Below are positions 15,992 through 24,560 of a stretch of DNA of 57,811 nucleotides, piece by piece. The notes under the pieces were generated by a model that was not told the DNA's origin, made no database searches, and saw nothing but the letters and a program-made list of their open reading frames with translations. Location: contig DAYM01000003.1 in assembly GCA_002506905.1 (NCBI GenBank), forward strand, positions 40,419-98,229. Reading direction: 5' to 3'. Within the stretch, counting starts at the first letter, position 1, and every line of letters starts with the position of its first letter. The translations under genes and the position numbers were made by a program. Source of the DNA: Methanomassiliicoccaceae archaeon UBA328. GTDB taxonomy: Archaea; Thermoplasmatota; Thermoplasmata; Methanomassiliicoccales; Methanomethylophilaceae.

Positions 15992-16984
15992 ATGAAGGAG
16001 AAGAGATCGCCGTCCGAGCTGGAAACGCTTTGGAAGGAAAAGGACCTGTCCAACGGCAAGGTCGTGGATGCAATGGTCATGATCATGCGTACCAGCGGAT
16101 GCTGCTGGGCAAAGACCGGCGGATGCACTATGTGCGGATACAGGCAGGCATCGATCAGCACCGTTACGGAGGATGACCTGAACCGTCAGATCGATCAGGC
16201 GCTCTCAAGATACAAAGGAGAGCCTTTTGTCAAGATCTACACATCGGGAAGCTTCCTCGACGAGAGGGAGATACCTCCGTCGGTAAGGGACAGGATCATG
16301 AAGGAATTCTCGGGATGCGAGCGCATTCTGATCGAGAGCCGCCCCGAGTTCGTGACCCCCGAATTACTGTCCGGACTGCCTAAGACGCTGACCGTCGCAC
16401 TGGGCTTGGAAAGCGCAGACCCAGATATACTAAAGACATCCATCAACAAAGGTTTCACGCAGGAGGACAGCAGGCGCGCCGGAATCGCCGTCAAGGATGC
16501 GGGAATGACCGTCAGGACATACCTGCTACTCAAGCCCCCGTTCCTTACGGAGCGCGAGGCGATAGAGGACTCCATACGTTCGGCAAGGTTCGCAGATCCG
16601 TTCTCGGACGAGATATCCGTCAATCCTCTCAACATCCAATACGGGACATACGTCGAGAGATTATGGAAGAGAGGGGAGTTCAGATCGCCTTGGATATGGT
16701 CATTGGTAGAGGTCCTGAAAACTTTGTCTGGGACTGTTAACGCGAGACTCATGTCGTCACCTTCCGGAGGAGGCTCTCAGAGAGGGGTCCACAACTGCGG
16801 CGAATGCGACAGGAAGGTATTGGATGCGATCGAGAAGTTCTCATTCTCGCAGGATCCCAAGGACCTCGAGGTCACATGTCCGTGCATCGCAAAGTGGAAA
16901 GATTATATGGAGGCCGAGACATTACTGGGTACATCGGCCGACCTCGAACGCGGATTCGGGAGCGACCTCATCATTAGAGAGTGA
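15992..16984 (+). CDS. raSEA: Archaeosine synthase radical SAM subunit RaSEA
   Basis: This 330-aa radical SAM protein binds an iron-sulfur cluster through C37-x7-C45-x2-C48 (CWAKTGGCTMCGY). With ArcS it converts preQ0-lysine to archaeosine at tRNA position 15. LGLESADPDILKTSINKGF and the C-terminal HNCGECDRK and CPCIAKW cysteines fit the RaSEA family. ATG 15992 is preferred over upstream in-frame starts because of a nearby GGAG; the start is not certain. ArcS is not in the window. Confidence 0.82.
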   Translation: MKEKRSPSELETLWKEKDLSNGKVVDAMVMIMRTSGCCWAKTGGCTMCGYRQASISTVTEDDLNRQIDQALSRYKGEPFVKIYTSGSFLDEREIPPSVRDRIMKEFSGCERILIESRPEFVTPELLSGLPKTLTVALGLESADPDILKTSINKGFTQEDSRRAGIAVKDAGMTVRTYLLLKPPFLTEREAIEDSIRSARFADPFSDEISVNPLNIQYGTYVERLWKRGEFRSPWIWSLVEVLKTLSGTVNARLMSSPSGGGSQRGVHNCGECDRKVLDAIEKFSFSQDPKDLEVTCPCIAKWKDYMEAETLLGTSADLERGFGSDLIIRE

Positions 16985-16988
16985 AGAA

Positions 16989-17312
16989 ATGGACTATGAT
17001 ATCAAGAAAGGCTGGTACAAGAACATCGAAGGAGATGCACTGAAGGACCTCATGCAGGAGGTATTCGGCAATGTGAAACAGGATGGTGACGTTCTCGTTT
17101 CGTCCTACGGTGTCATGTCGCGCATCGAGGTCAAGGTCCTGGCGAAGGACAAGATGATTATCACGACCGAGAACAGCAAGACCGCTGACATGACCGATGA
17201 GTCCATCCTCGACAGCAAGAGAAAGCTCAACCTGTTCGCAGAGAAGGCGACGGGATTCAATGCGAAGGCACGTATGAAGCGCGCCCAGCAGAAAGCCAAG
17301 AAGGGCGAGTGA
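16989..17312 (+). CDS. Small conserved protein, DUF5611-like
   Basis: The protein is 107 aa, alpha/beta, starting MDYDIKKGWYKNIEGDALKD and ending in a basic helix (AKARMKRAQQKAKKGE). I associate this pattern with DUF5611, known from Thermoplasma, but only weakly. It starts 4 nt after the RaSEA stop and is likely cotranscribed. The T-rich CCTCTTTTATTCGATTTC after the gene (about 17330-17347) is a plausible archaeal terminator. Function is unknown. Confidence 0.6.
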   Translation: MDYDIKKGWYKNIEGDALKDLMQEVFGNVKQDGDVLVSSYGVMSRIEVKVLAKDKMIITTENSKTADMTDESILDSKRKLNLFAEKATGFNAKARMKRAQQKAKKGE

Positions 17313-17373
17313 ACCTTCTTCCCCAAACCTCTTTTATTCGATTTCTTTTCCCTATAAAGGAGAGCAGGGGAGT

Positions 17374-17572
17374 CTTTATATATAACCTGCCCTTACCATG
17401 CCTTAGATTGGACAGACTAATGTCTGACCAGACGCATCGGGCAATGCGTTTGCAACCCAAGTTCACTCATGTCGATTTCTCGAGATGGATATGGCGTCAC
17501 GGTCGGAACATGAGACGGTTCGTCTATAAAGCGCGAGGTTAGCGAAGAGACCCTCGCAGGCATGTGTGAAAT
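17374..17572 (+). promoter_or_regulatory. Promoter and structured leader of the ribosomal superoperon
   Basis: A strong TATA box (CTTTATATATAA, 17375-17386) predicts a start near 17406, leaving a leader of about 165 nt before L3. Possible helices are CAGAC/GTCTG (17413-17426), ACGCAT/ATGCGT (17432-17449), CTCATGT/ACATGAG (17466-17514), AGACG/CGTCT (17513-17525; overlaps the previous helix by two bases) and GCGAGG/CCTCGC (17533-17557). The last helix ends 15 nt before the L3 start codon, where no Shine-Dalgarno is seen. A 40-codon ORF (17420-17542) ending in TAG also lies in it. Autoregulation by a ribosomal protein is a reasonable inference. Confidence 0.6.
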
Positions 17573-18571
17573 ATGTCACAAAGAAGGCGTCCAAAGAGAG
17601 GATCGAGGGCATACGGACCTAGGAAGAGAGCAGCGTCTCAGACACCCAGGCTTGACTCGTGGCCCGAGATCAGCGGAGCACCCAAAATTCAGGGCTTCGC
17701 AGGATATAAAGCAGGAATGACACACGCGTTCGTCGTGGACAAGAGGGCAAAGAGCACTACCTCAGGTATGGAGCTCCAGACACCTGTTACGGTGATCGAG
17801 GTCCCCCCCATGAAGATCGCAGCTGTCAGATTCTATGAGAACACGATCGTCGGTCTCAAGACCGCAGGCGAAGTATGGGCACAGGATGTCGATGCTCTTC
17901 TCTCGAAGAGACTCAACGTCCCCAAGAACCACACTGAGGCCTCGTTCGAGAGATACGAGAAGCTCGATGTCGAAGATGTACGCGTCATCGCATACACCCA
18001 GCCTAAGCTCGTTTCCGGTGTACCTAAGAAGGTCCCTGAGATCATGGAGCTCAGGATCGGCGGCGGAACGATCCCCGAGAGGATTGCATACGCAAAGGGC
18101 ATTCTCGGAAAAGAGGTGACCATCAACGACTTCGCCGCAGAAGGCGCGTTCGTAGATGTCATCGCTGTCACGAAAGGAAAAGGTTTCCAGGGTGTAACCA
18201 AGCGCTGGGGTGTCAAACTTCTGTCCCACAGGAACAGCAAGCACCGCCGCGGAATCGGAAACCTCGGTCCTAAGAGACCCGGATATGTAAGAAGCACTGT
18301 TCCCCAGGCCGGACAGCTCGGATACCACCAGAGGACCGAGTTCAACAAGAAGGTCGTCAAGGTCGGAACAGAAGGTGCAGAGATCAACCCCAAGGGTGGA
18401 TTCCTTAACTACGGAGAGGTCAGGAACACATACGTTCTCGTCCACGGATCCGTACCCGGTCCCACCAAGAGGCTCGTCAGATTCAGAGATGCGGCCAGGG
18501 TCCCCAAGAAGGCAGACACTGCAGTTCCTGAGGTCACCTATGTGTCCACAGAATCCAAGCAGGGGGCATGA
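17573..18571 (+). CDS. rpl3: Large-subunit ribosomal protein uL3
   Basis: The 332-aa L3 binds near the peptidyl-transferase centre. The N-terminus (QRRRPKRGSRAYGPRKRA) and GFAGYKAGMTHAF are the archaeal/eukaryal L3 signatures; GKGFQGVTKRWGV follows in the middle. It is the first gene of the operon. L4 starts 6 nt downstream. Confidence 0.97.
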   Translation: MSQRRRPKRGSRAYGPRKRAASQTPRLDSWPEISGAPKIQGFAGYKAGMTHAFVVDKRAKSTTSGMELQTPVTVIEVPPMKIAAVRFYENTIVGLKTAGEVWAQDVDALLSKRLNVPKNHTEASFERYEKLDVEDVRVIAYTQPKLVSGVPKKVPEIMELRIGGGTIPERIAYAKGILGKEVTINDFAAEGAFVDVIAVTKGKGFQGVTKRWGVKLLSHRNSKHRRGIGNLGPKRPGYVRSTVPQAGQLGYHQRTEFNKKVVKVGTEGAEINPKGGFLNYGEVRNTYVLVHGSVPGPTKRLVRFRDAARVPKKADTAVPEVTYVSTESKQGA

Positions 18572-18577
18572 TTTTAG

Positions 18578-19348
18578 ATGACAACGACAAACGTTTATTC
18601 AGTTAAGGGAGAGGTCTCCGGCACAGTCGATGTCCCCGTGGCATTCGATTCGGAGTACAGACCCGATCTCATCAAGAAAGCAGTCCTCGCAGCAGCAGCG
18701 AACGGAAGGCAGCCTTACGGTCCCGCACCTGGTGCAGGAATGAGGCACTCCGTCAGCACGTGGGGAAAAGGCCGCGGAACAGCCCGTGTACAGAGGGTAC
18801 ACGACGGCAGGAAAGCAACAGAATCGCCTAACAACGTTTCCGGTAGGAGAGCACACCCTCCGGTACCCGAGAGAATCTGGGCACAGAAGGTCAACAAGAA
18901 AGAGCTCAAACTCGCACGCCTGTCTGCACTCGCAGCAACCGGATGTGCGGATTGCGTCAAGGCCCGCGGACACCAGTTCGACGACAAGGTATCATTCCCT
19001 GTCGTGGTCGATGACGATTTCGAGAACGTCGCAAGCACGAAAGAGGTCTCCGAGATCTTTGACATGATCGGTATCGGCTACGATGTCGAGCGTGCAAAGG
19101 ACGGAACAAAGATCCGTGCAGGAAGGGGAAAGATGAGGAACAGAAGGTACAGAACACCTGTATCTGTTCTTATTGTAGTATCTGATAGGGAAGTACCCAT
19201 ATTCAAGAGCGCTTCAAATCTCCCCGGTGTAGAGGTTGAGACAGTCAGCACACTCAACACAAGCATCCTCGCTCCCGGAGGAGACGCAGGAAGGCTTACG
19301 GTCTACACCAGATCAGCAATGACTCAGATAGGAGCGTGGACAGAATGA
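18578..19348 (+). CDS. rpl4: Large-subunit ribosomal protein uL4
   Basis: The 256-aa protein has GAGMRHSVSTWGKGRGTARV, the L4 loop that reaches into the exit tunnel, and the archaeal Rpl4 C-terminus. In archaea and bacteria L4 can act as an autoregulator of its operon, which is relevant to the structured leader upstream of L3. Its stop overlaps the L23 start (ATGA). Confidence 0.96.
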   Translation: MTTTNVYSVKGEVSGTVDVPVAFDSEYRPDLIKKAVLAAAANGRQPYGPAPGAGMRHSVSTWGKGRGTARVQRVHDGRKATESPNNVSGRRAHPPVPERIWAQKVNKKELKLARLSALAATGCADCVKARGHQFDDKVSFPVVVDDDFENVASTKEVSEIFDMIGIGYDVERAKDGTKIRAGRGKMRNRRYRTPVSVLIVVSDREVPIFKSASNLPGVEVETVSTLNTSILAPGGDAGRLTVYTRSAMTQIGAWTE

Positions 19349-19626
19349 AGCAGAGCGATATCCTTATCAGACCGTATGTTACGGAAAAATCTCTGAACTA
19401 CATGTCGGGAACACCCACACAGAAGTTCAAGGACGGAAACAAGATCGAGTTCATCGTTCACAGGCAGGCATCCAAGCAGGACATCAAGACCGCATTCGAA
19501 GAGCGCTTCGAGGTCAAAGTGGAAGCTGTTTGGACCAGGATCCAGAAAGACGGCAAACACGCCATCATCAAACTCGCAGAGGGCTACTCCGCAGAAGATG
19601 TTGGTATGAGGGTCGGAGTATTCTGA
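19345..19626 (+). CDS. rpl23: Large-subunit ribosomal protein uL23
   Basis: L23 forms part of the nascent-chain exit site that docks NAC and SRP. DILIRPYVTEKSLNYM and NKIEFIVHRQASKQDIKTAFE match the family. The ATG at 19345 overlaps the L4 stop, with GGAG 10 nt upstream, and is preferred over an in-frame GTG at 19336. The product is 93 aa. Confidence 0.96.
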   Translation: MKQSDILIRPYVTEKSLNYMSGTPTQKFKDGNKIEFIVHRQASKQDIKTAFEERFEVKVEAVWTRIQKDGKHAIIKLAEGYSAEDVGMRVGVF

Positions 19627-19637
19627 GGTGAGTGAGA

Positions 19638-20330
19638 ATGGGAAAAAGATTGAGAACACAGAGAAGGGGACGCGGATGTCCCCACTATCGTTCCCCTAGC
19701 CACAGGCACGTTGACGATGTCAGGCTTCCTCACGTCGAAAACGGTACTGGAACCATCAGGGACCTGATTCAGGCACCAGGAAGGACAAGCCCCTTGGCAG
19801 TCATTGAATTCAATGGAAAGACCGACTACCAGTTAGCGGTCGAGGGAACAAAGGTCGGACAGAAAGTCACGATCGGAACGAACGCAATCGTCGCCGGAAA
19901 CATCACGACACTCGATAAGATCCCCGAGGGAACCCTTATCCACAATGTCGAGGGAACACCCGGAGACGGTGGAAAATACGCAAAGACAGCAGGATCGTCC
20001 GCGACAGTTGTCAGCAGAGGAAACAGAGTAGTCCTCCTCATGCCGTCCGGACAGATGAAGGAGTTCCACCCCGACTGCCGCGCCGTTATCGGTGTCGTAG
20101 CAGGCGGAGGCAGGGGAGACAAGCCTCTTGCCAAAGCAGGAAAGAACGCACTGACACTCAGATCCAGGTCCGTTGCCAACAAAGTCGTCAGCGGAGTTGC
20201 AATGAACGCCGTCGACCACCCCCATGGTGGAGGAAGCCATCCTCACGTTGGTGGACCGAACTGTCAGAGAAGGACCGCATCTACAGGTCAGAAGGTAGGA
20301 TTCCTGCCTAAGAAGAAGAGGAAGGTTTGA
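19638..20330 (+). CDS. rpl2: Large-subunit ribosomal protein uL2
   Basis: The 230-aa L2 supports subunit joining. GKRLRTQRRGRG at the start and GVAMNAVDHPHGGGSHPHVG near the C-terminus, including the conserved His of the L2 loop, are diagnostic. GAGGTGA just before ATG 19638 sets the start. Confidence 0.97.
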   Translation: MGKRLRTQRRGRGCPHYRSPSHRHVDDVRLPHVENGTGTIRDLIQAPGRTSPLAVIEFNGKTDYQLAVEGTKVGQKVTIGTNAIVAGNITTLDKIPEGTLIHNVEGTPGDGGKYAKTAGSSATVVSRGNRVVLLMPSGQMKEFHPDCRAVIGVVAGGGRGDKPLAKAGKNALTLRSRSVANKVVSGVAMNAVDHPHGGGSHPHVGGPNCQRRTASTGQKVGFLPKKKRKV

Positions 20331-20332
20331 TT

Positions 20333-20800
20333 ATGGCTAAGAAAATAATCGCAGGATCGGCAAAAGCCTCCAGGAGAAGATCCAGAAAGAAGGCATCCGC
20401 AATCCAGGCAAAGAGGAAGAAGGAATTCCTGTATCGTGGATTCACCATGGAGGAGTTACTCGCCATGTCTTTCGACGAGATCCTTGGAATCCTTCCGTCC
20501 AGAGCAAGGAGGACATACCTCCGCGGTCTCAACTACGAGCAGCAGCTTGTCTTCGACAGGCTCAAAGAGGCACAGCCCGGAGATGTTATCAGGACCCACC
20601 GCAGGGACCTGCCCATCATCCCCCTGTTCGTCGGAAAGACCGTCAGCATATACAACGGACACGAGTTCAAAGACGTCGAGATCAAACCCGAGATGATCGG
20701 ATGTTTCCTCGGCGAATTTGTGATCAACAGGAAGACCCCGCAGCACTCCGGACCCGGAGTAGGTGCAACCAGGTCTTCGAAGTTCATGCCGCTGAAGTGA
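20333..20800 (+). CDS. rps19: Small-subunit ribosomal protein uS19
   Basis: The 155-aa protein carries the S19 core (RTHRRDLPIIPLFVGKTVSIYNGHEF, then IGCFLGEFVINRKTPQHSGPGVGATRSSKF) after a basic archaeal N-terminal extension (KASRRRSRKKASAIQAKRKK). S19 sits in the head of the 30S subunit. ATG 20333 follows the L2 stop by 2 nt. Confidence 0.96.
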   Translation: MAKKIIAGSAKASRRRSRKKASAIQAKRKKEFLYRGFTMEELLAMSFDEILGILPSRARRTYLRGLNYEQQLVFDRLKEAQPGDVIRTHRRDLPIIPLFVGKTVSIYNGHEFKDVEIKPEMIGCFLGEFVINRKTPQHSGPGVGATRSSKFMPLK

Positions 20801-20810
20801 GGTGTTAGGT

Positions 20811-21263
20811 ATGGTTAACAAAGGTTACACAACAGTTGCAGACCCTGACACAACCGCAAGGGCACGCGCTACCGAACAGCCCGTCTCCCCCAAATTCGCA
20901 CGCGAGGTCGCAGGCCTCGTCCGCGGAATGAAGGTCGAGACAGCTGTTGCAACACTCGAGCAGGTCATCGCAAAAGAGACCCCCGTCCCCCTGAAGAGAT
21001 ACAATAAACGTGTCTCTCACAAGAAGGGAGTCGGACCCGGAAGATACCCTGTGAAGGCATCCAAAGCGATCCTCGCAGTCATCCAGTCCGCATCGAGCAA
21101 TGCAGAGTACAAGGGACTCACACCTTCGAACATGGCGATCTCCACGATCACCATTGCGAGGGGCCAGACCATTCCCGGCCACAGGCCGAGAGCACAGGGA
21201 AGGGCCACGCAGTGGAACCAGGAGACAGCCAACATCGAAGTGATAATCGAGGAGGTTGAGTGA
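20811..21263 (+). CDS. rpl22: Large-subunit ribosomal protein uL22
   Basis: The 150-aa L22 lines the exit tunnel. VSPKFAREVAGLVRGMKVETA and the tunnel-lining loop near GRATQWNQETANIEVIIEE match archaeal L22. GAGGTG upstream supports ATG 20811, and S3 starts 1 nt downstream of the stop. Confidence 0.95.
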   Translation: MVNKGYTTVADPDTTARARATEQPVSPKFAREVAGLVRGMKVETAVATLEQVIAKETPVPLKRYNKRVSHKKGVGPGRYPVKASKAILAVIQSASSNAEYKGLTPSNMAISTITIARGQTIPGHRPRAQGRATQWNQETANIEVIIEEVE

Positions 21264-21264
21264 A

Positions 21265-21972
21265 ATGGCATCAGAGAGAAAATTCGTTGCCGAGAACATC
21301 CGCAGGGTTCTGCTTAAGCAGTACCTCATGAAAGAGGTCAGCCGTGCAGGATTCGGCGGACTCGACGTCCAGAGGACCCCCATGGGTACCCGTGTGATCC
21401 TCACCACCGAGAGGCCCGGACTCGTCATCGGAAGACGCGGTCAGACTATCAAGAATCTGACACAGGTCATCGAAGAGAGGTTCGCATTCGAGAACCCTCA
21501 GATCGAGGTCAAAGAGGTTGAGAATGCAAGTCTCAACGCACAGATCATGGCAGAGAAACTGGCATTCTCCCTTGAGAGAGGATGGCACTTCCGCAGAGCA
21601 GGACACTCCACGGTCCGCAGGATCATGGATTCCGGAGCCCGCGGCTGTCATATCATCGTCGCAGGAAAATTGACCGGACAGAGACACAGAACAGAGAAAT
21701 TCAAAGATGGATACATCAAGTTCTGCGGTGAGCCCAAAGCACAGTTCATCGACCACGGATACGCGGTCGCAAAACTGAAGATGGGAGTCATCGGAGTAAC
21801 TGTTGAGATCATGCAGTCCAACGCAAAACTGCCCGCGGACATCGAGGTCCTTGGAAAGACAGAAGCAGCAGCGGTCCTCCCGGACCTCTTCGCTACACCT
21901 GTTGCAGCAGAGGAGCCCGCAGTCCCCGCAGAAGAACCTGTTGCTGATGATGTTGAGAAGGAGGGCGAGTGA
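21265..21972 (+). CDS. rps3: Small-subunit ribosomal protein uS3
   Basis: The 235-aa S3 has a KH domain (LVIGRRGQTIKNLTQVIEE) and the C-terminal S3 domain (RRIMDSGARGCHIIVAGKLTGQR). It ends in a Glu/Ala/Pro-rich acidic tail of about 35 residues that is probably disordered. GGAGG upstream of ATG 21265 sets the start. Confidence 0.96.
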   Translation: MASERKFVAENIRRVLLKQYLMKEVSRAGFGGLDVQRTPMGTRVILTTERPGLVIGRRGQTIKNLTQVIEERFAFENPQIEVKEVENASLNAQIMAEKLAFSLERGWHFRRAGHSTVRRIMDSGARGCHIIVAGKLTGQRHRTEKFKDGYIKFCGEPKAQFIDHGYAVAKLKMGVIGVTVEIMQSNAKLPADIEVLGKTEAAAVLPDLFATPVAAEEPAVPAEEPVADDVEKEGE

Positions 21973-21973
21973 A

Positions 21974-22177
21974 ATGGCCTCCCTTAAAACAGCAGACATT
22001 AGGAACATGAGTGTCGAAGAGCGCAACCAGAAACTCAAAGAGCTCCGCAACGAGCTCATGCACGAGAGAGGAGTTTCCGCCATGGGAGGAGCACCTTCCA
22101 GCCCCGGAATCATCCGTGCGCTCAGACTGAACATCGCACGTATTCTGACCGTCCAGAAGGAGGAGGAAGAACTCTGA
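21974..22177 (+). CDS. rpl29: Large-subunit ribosomal protein uL29
   Basis: The 67-aa helical hairpin protein matches L29 (DIRNMSVEERNQKLKELRNELMHERG, then IRALRLNIARILTVQKEE). L29 sits beside L23 at the tunnel exit. Its ATG is 1 nt after the S3 stop and its own stop overlaps the next start by one base. Confidence 0.93.
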   Translation: MASLKTADIRNMSVEERNQKLKELRNELMHERGVSAMGGAPSSPGIIRALRLNIARILTVQKEEEEL

Positions 22178-22473
22178 TGGCAGTCTGTCCAGTATGTGGA
22201 TTGCCTAAGGAACTGTGCATGTGCGAGGAGATCGCACGTGAGCAGCAGTCCGTTAGGATCTCTGTCGACAGTCGCAGGTATGGCAAGATGGTCACTGTTA
22301 TTGATGGAATCGATGAGAATGACATCAATATCAATGATCTGACAAAGCAGCTGAAGAACAGGTGTGCCGCCGGCGGAACGTGCAAGGACGGCCGCATCGA
22401 ACTCCAGGGCGATCACAAGAAAAAAGTGAAAGCCGTGCTGGAGGAGATGGGCTTCCGTACTGAAGTCAGGTAA
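22177..22473 (+). CDS. eif1: Translation initiation factor aIF1 (SUI1 family)
   Basis: The 98-aa SUI1 protein checks start-codon selection on the 30S subunit. A short zinc-finger-like start (CPVCGLPKELCMC) precedes the SUI1 fold (KMVTVIDGIDENDINI, LKNRCAAGGTCKDGRIELQG). Its place between L29 and the RNase P protein is typical of euryarchaeal operons. Confidence 0.93.
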   Translation: MAVCPVCGLPKELCMCEEIAREQQSVRISVDSRRYGKMVTVIDGIDENDININDLTKQLKNRCAAGGTCKDGRIELQGDHKKKVKAVLEEMGFRTEVR

Positions 22474-22474
22474 G

Positions 22475-22729
22475 ATGAATAGAAATGAATTCATGAGAAC
22501 TGAGCTCATTGGACTGGGCGTGGTAGTGCTGTCAGCACCATTCTCGGGAATATCCGGGATTGTGGTCGACGAGACGAAAAACACGTTCACCATTGAATCG
22601 GCCGGAACTGAGAGAATGGTACCTAAACCGGGCAATGAGTTCAGATTCACATACCAAGACAGACAGATAGACATCAAAGGTACAGAAATACAACACCGAC
22701 CAGAAGACAGAATAAAGAAGGTTAGGTGA
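22475..22729 (+). CDS. rnp1: Ribonuclease P protein component 1 (Rpp29/Pop4)
   Basis: The 84-aa Sm-like barrel protein binds RNase P RNA with Rpp21. ELIGLGVVVLSAPFSGISGIVVDETKNTF and ERMVPKPGNEFRF are recognisable. It starts 1 nt after the SUI1 stop. Its AT content is slightly higher than its neighbours. Confidence 0.88.
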   Translation: MNRNEFMRTELIGLGVVVLSAPFSGISGIVVDETKNTFTIESAGTERMVPKPGNEFRFTYQDRQIDIKGTEIQHRPEDRIKKVR

Positions 22730-22734
22730 ATAAA

Positions 22735-23067
22735 ATGACAGCAAAAGTAAGAAACATTGGAATTGACGTCGTTCCTCCCACTTCCGAGTGTAATGACCCC
22801 AACTGCCCGTTCCACGGCAGCTTGTCGGTCAGGGGACAGGTCATAGACGGTGTAGTTGCAACTGTGAAGATGAACAAAACGGTCATCGTCGAGCGCAACT
22901 ACCTCAGATTTGAGAAGAAATACGAGAGATACGAGAAAAGGTTCGCAAGGTATGCATCCCACGCATCGCCCTGCCTTGAACTCAAGGTAGGCGACCACGT
23001 GAAGATCATGGAATGCAGGCCCATTTCCAAGACTGTATCCTACGTAGTGGTAGAGAAGAAGGAGTGA
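22735..23067 (+). CDS. rps17: Small-subunit ribosomal protein uS17
   Basis: The 110-aa archaeal S17 has an N-terminal extension with CNDPNCPFHG and the OB-fold core (VRGQVIDGVVATVKMNKTVIVERNYLRF, KVGDHVKIMECRPISKT). An in-frame GTG at 22726 overlaps the rnp1 stop; ATG 22735 after AGGTGA is preferred. Confidence 0.93.
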   Translation: MTAKVRNIGIDVVPPTSECNDPNCPFHGSLSVRGQVIDGVVATVKMNKTVIVERNYLRFEKKYERYEKRFARYASHASPCLELKVGDHVKIMECRPISKTVSYVVVEKKE

Positions 23068-23073
23068 TGAAAG

Positions 23074-23472
23074 ATGAAGGGAATTGCCGGAAACCAGACA
23101 AGAGGCCTCATCAACGGATCGCAGCTCAGCGTTATCGATAACACCGGAGCGAAGGTCATCGAGATCATCACTGTGCCCAACTACCACGGTGTAGCAAGGA
23201 GGGTACCTTCCGCAGGTGTCGGTGACGTCGTCATCGCATCCGTCAAGAAAGGAACCCCCGCAATGAGGAGACAGATCGTATTCGCGGTCATCGTACGTCA
23301 GAAACGCGCCATGAGGCGCCCCGACGGAACAATGATCTTCTTCGAGGACAACGCAGCGGTCCTTACGACCGACACTGGCGAAACGAAAGGAACAGATATC
23401 AAAGGCCCTGTCGCAAGGGAAGCAGCCGAGAGGTGGCCCCGTATTGCGGCAACGGCGAACATCATCGTGTGA
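23074..23472 (+). CDS. rpl14: Large-subunit ribosomal protein uL14
   Basis: The 132-aa L14 forms an inter-subunit bridge. NGSQLSVIDNTGAKVIEIITV and GDVVIASVKKGTP are conserved L14 motifs. GGAGTGATG precedes ATG 23074. Confidence 0.95.
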   Translation: MKGIAGNQTRGLINGSQLSVIDNTGAKVIEIITVPNYHGVARRVPSAGVGDVVIASVKKGTPAMRRQIVFAVIVRQKRAMRRPDGTMIFFEDNAAVLTTDTGETKGTDIKGPVAREAAERWPRIAATANIIV

Positions 23473-23481
23473 GGAATGAAA

Positions 23482-23856
23482 ATGGTAAGCAGCAAAGCAA
23501 GGGTACAGAGAAAGGCTCAAGCACACGCACCTGCCCACACGAAGAGGAAGATGCTTTCAGCACACCTCTCCGCAGAACTCCGCGAGCAGTTCGGCATCCG
23601 TTCCGCAAGAGTATGTAAAGGCGACACCGTCGCGGTCCTCCGCGGCGACGACGATATACGCGGCACAGAGGGCAAGGTCCTCGACGTCTTCACAAAGACC
23701 GGCCGTGTGTCCATCGAAGGTGTAACCGTCAATCAGGCGGACGGCACCGCAGTAGTACGTCCCATCCATGCATCCAACCTCGTGATCACCAAACTGAACA
23801 CCGAGGACAAATGGAGGATGGACGCGCTCTCCAAGAAAAAGGAGGCTAAAGAATGA
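23482..23856 (+). CDS. rpl24: Large-subunit ribosomal protein uL24
   Basis: The 124-aa archaeal L24 has the KOW motif (CKGDTVAVLRGDDDIRGTEGKVLDVF) and a lysine-rich C-terminus. GAGG lies 7 nt before ATG 23482, favouring it over ATG 23476. The stop overlaps the S4e start (ATGA). Confidence 0.94.
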   Translation: MVSSKARVQRKAQAHAPAHTKRKMLSAHLSAELREQFGIRSARVCKGDTVAVLRGDDDIRGTEGKVLDVFTKTGRVSIEGVTVNQADGTAVVRPIHASNLVITKLNTEDKWRMDALSKKKEAKE

Positions 23857-24560
23857 GCGATCACATGAAGAGATTGGCAGCGCCTAGGTCCTGGCCCATT
23901 AAAAAGAAGGCCTCGATCTATGCAACGAAGCAGACCGCAGGGGCACACTCTGTGGAAAGCAGCGTGCCCGCAGTTATCGTCCTCAGGGACATGATCAGCG
24001 TATGTGACACCGCTAGGGAGGCAAAAAGAGTCATCGGCAACCGTGAACTTTTCGTTGACGGAAAGGCCGTGAAAAACCCCAAAGCCCCTATTGGAGTCAT
24101 GGACGTCGTCACAGTTCCCAAGATGGGACTCAGCTACCGCATGCTCCTTTCCGACAAAGGAAAGCTCACAGCGGTCGCAGTGAACGATGACGAAGCTAAG
24201 GTGAAACTCTGCAGGATCGAGGACAAGACCCTCGTGAAAGGCGGAAAGTTCCAGCTTAACCTCAGCGGCGGAAGGAACCTCCTTCTGGACAAGAACGACT
24301 ACAAGGTCGGAGACACACTCAAGATCGAGGTCCCCGGACAGAAGGTCGTCGAGTGCTACCCCGCAAAGGCAGGATCCAAGGTCCTCATCGTCAGCGGTTC
24401 ACAGACCGGTAAGATCAATACGATCAAGGACTACATCATTGTCAAGGGATCCCCCGACAACGTCGTCATCTTCGATGATGACACAGAGACCATCAACTCC
24501 AACATCTTCGTCGTAGGCGAGGGAAAGGTTGAGATCACAATGCCGGAGGCATCCGAATGA
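23853..24560 (+). CDS. rps4e: Small-subunit ribosomal protein eS4
   Basis: The 235-aa protein is found only in archaea and eukaryotes. It has an S4-like RNA-binding segment (REAKRVIGNRELFVDGKAVKNPK), the RS4e central domain (KGGKFQLNLSGGRNLLLD) and a C-terminal KOW-like end. It overlaps both neighbours by 4 bp. Confidence 0.94.
   Translation: MSDHMKRLAAPRSWPIKKKASIYATKQTAGAHSVESSVPAVIVLRDMISVCDTAREAKRVIGNRELFVDGKAVKNPKAPIGVMDVVTVPKMGLSYRMLLSDKGKLTAVAVNDDEAKVKLCRIEDKTLVKGGKFQLNLSGGRNLLLDKNDYKVGDTLKIEVPGQKVVECYPAKAGSKVLIVSGSQTGKINTIKDYIIVKGSPDNVVIFDDDTETINSNIFVVGEGKVEITMPEASE

Noticed and set aside
17420..17542. 40-codon ORF in the L3 leader
   Set aside because: It has no Shine-Dalgarno, uses CGG/CGA codons rare in neighbouring genes, ends in TAG unlike every real gene here, and coincides with RNA stems. 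Kept only as part of the leader.
21271..23538. 755-codon open frame on the minus strand across rps3 to rpl24
   Set aside because: It lies wholly opposite well-identified ribosomal genes. Its product is Ser/Cys/Leu-rich with no domain; the openness follows from the codon bias of the true genes.
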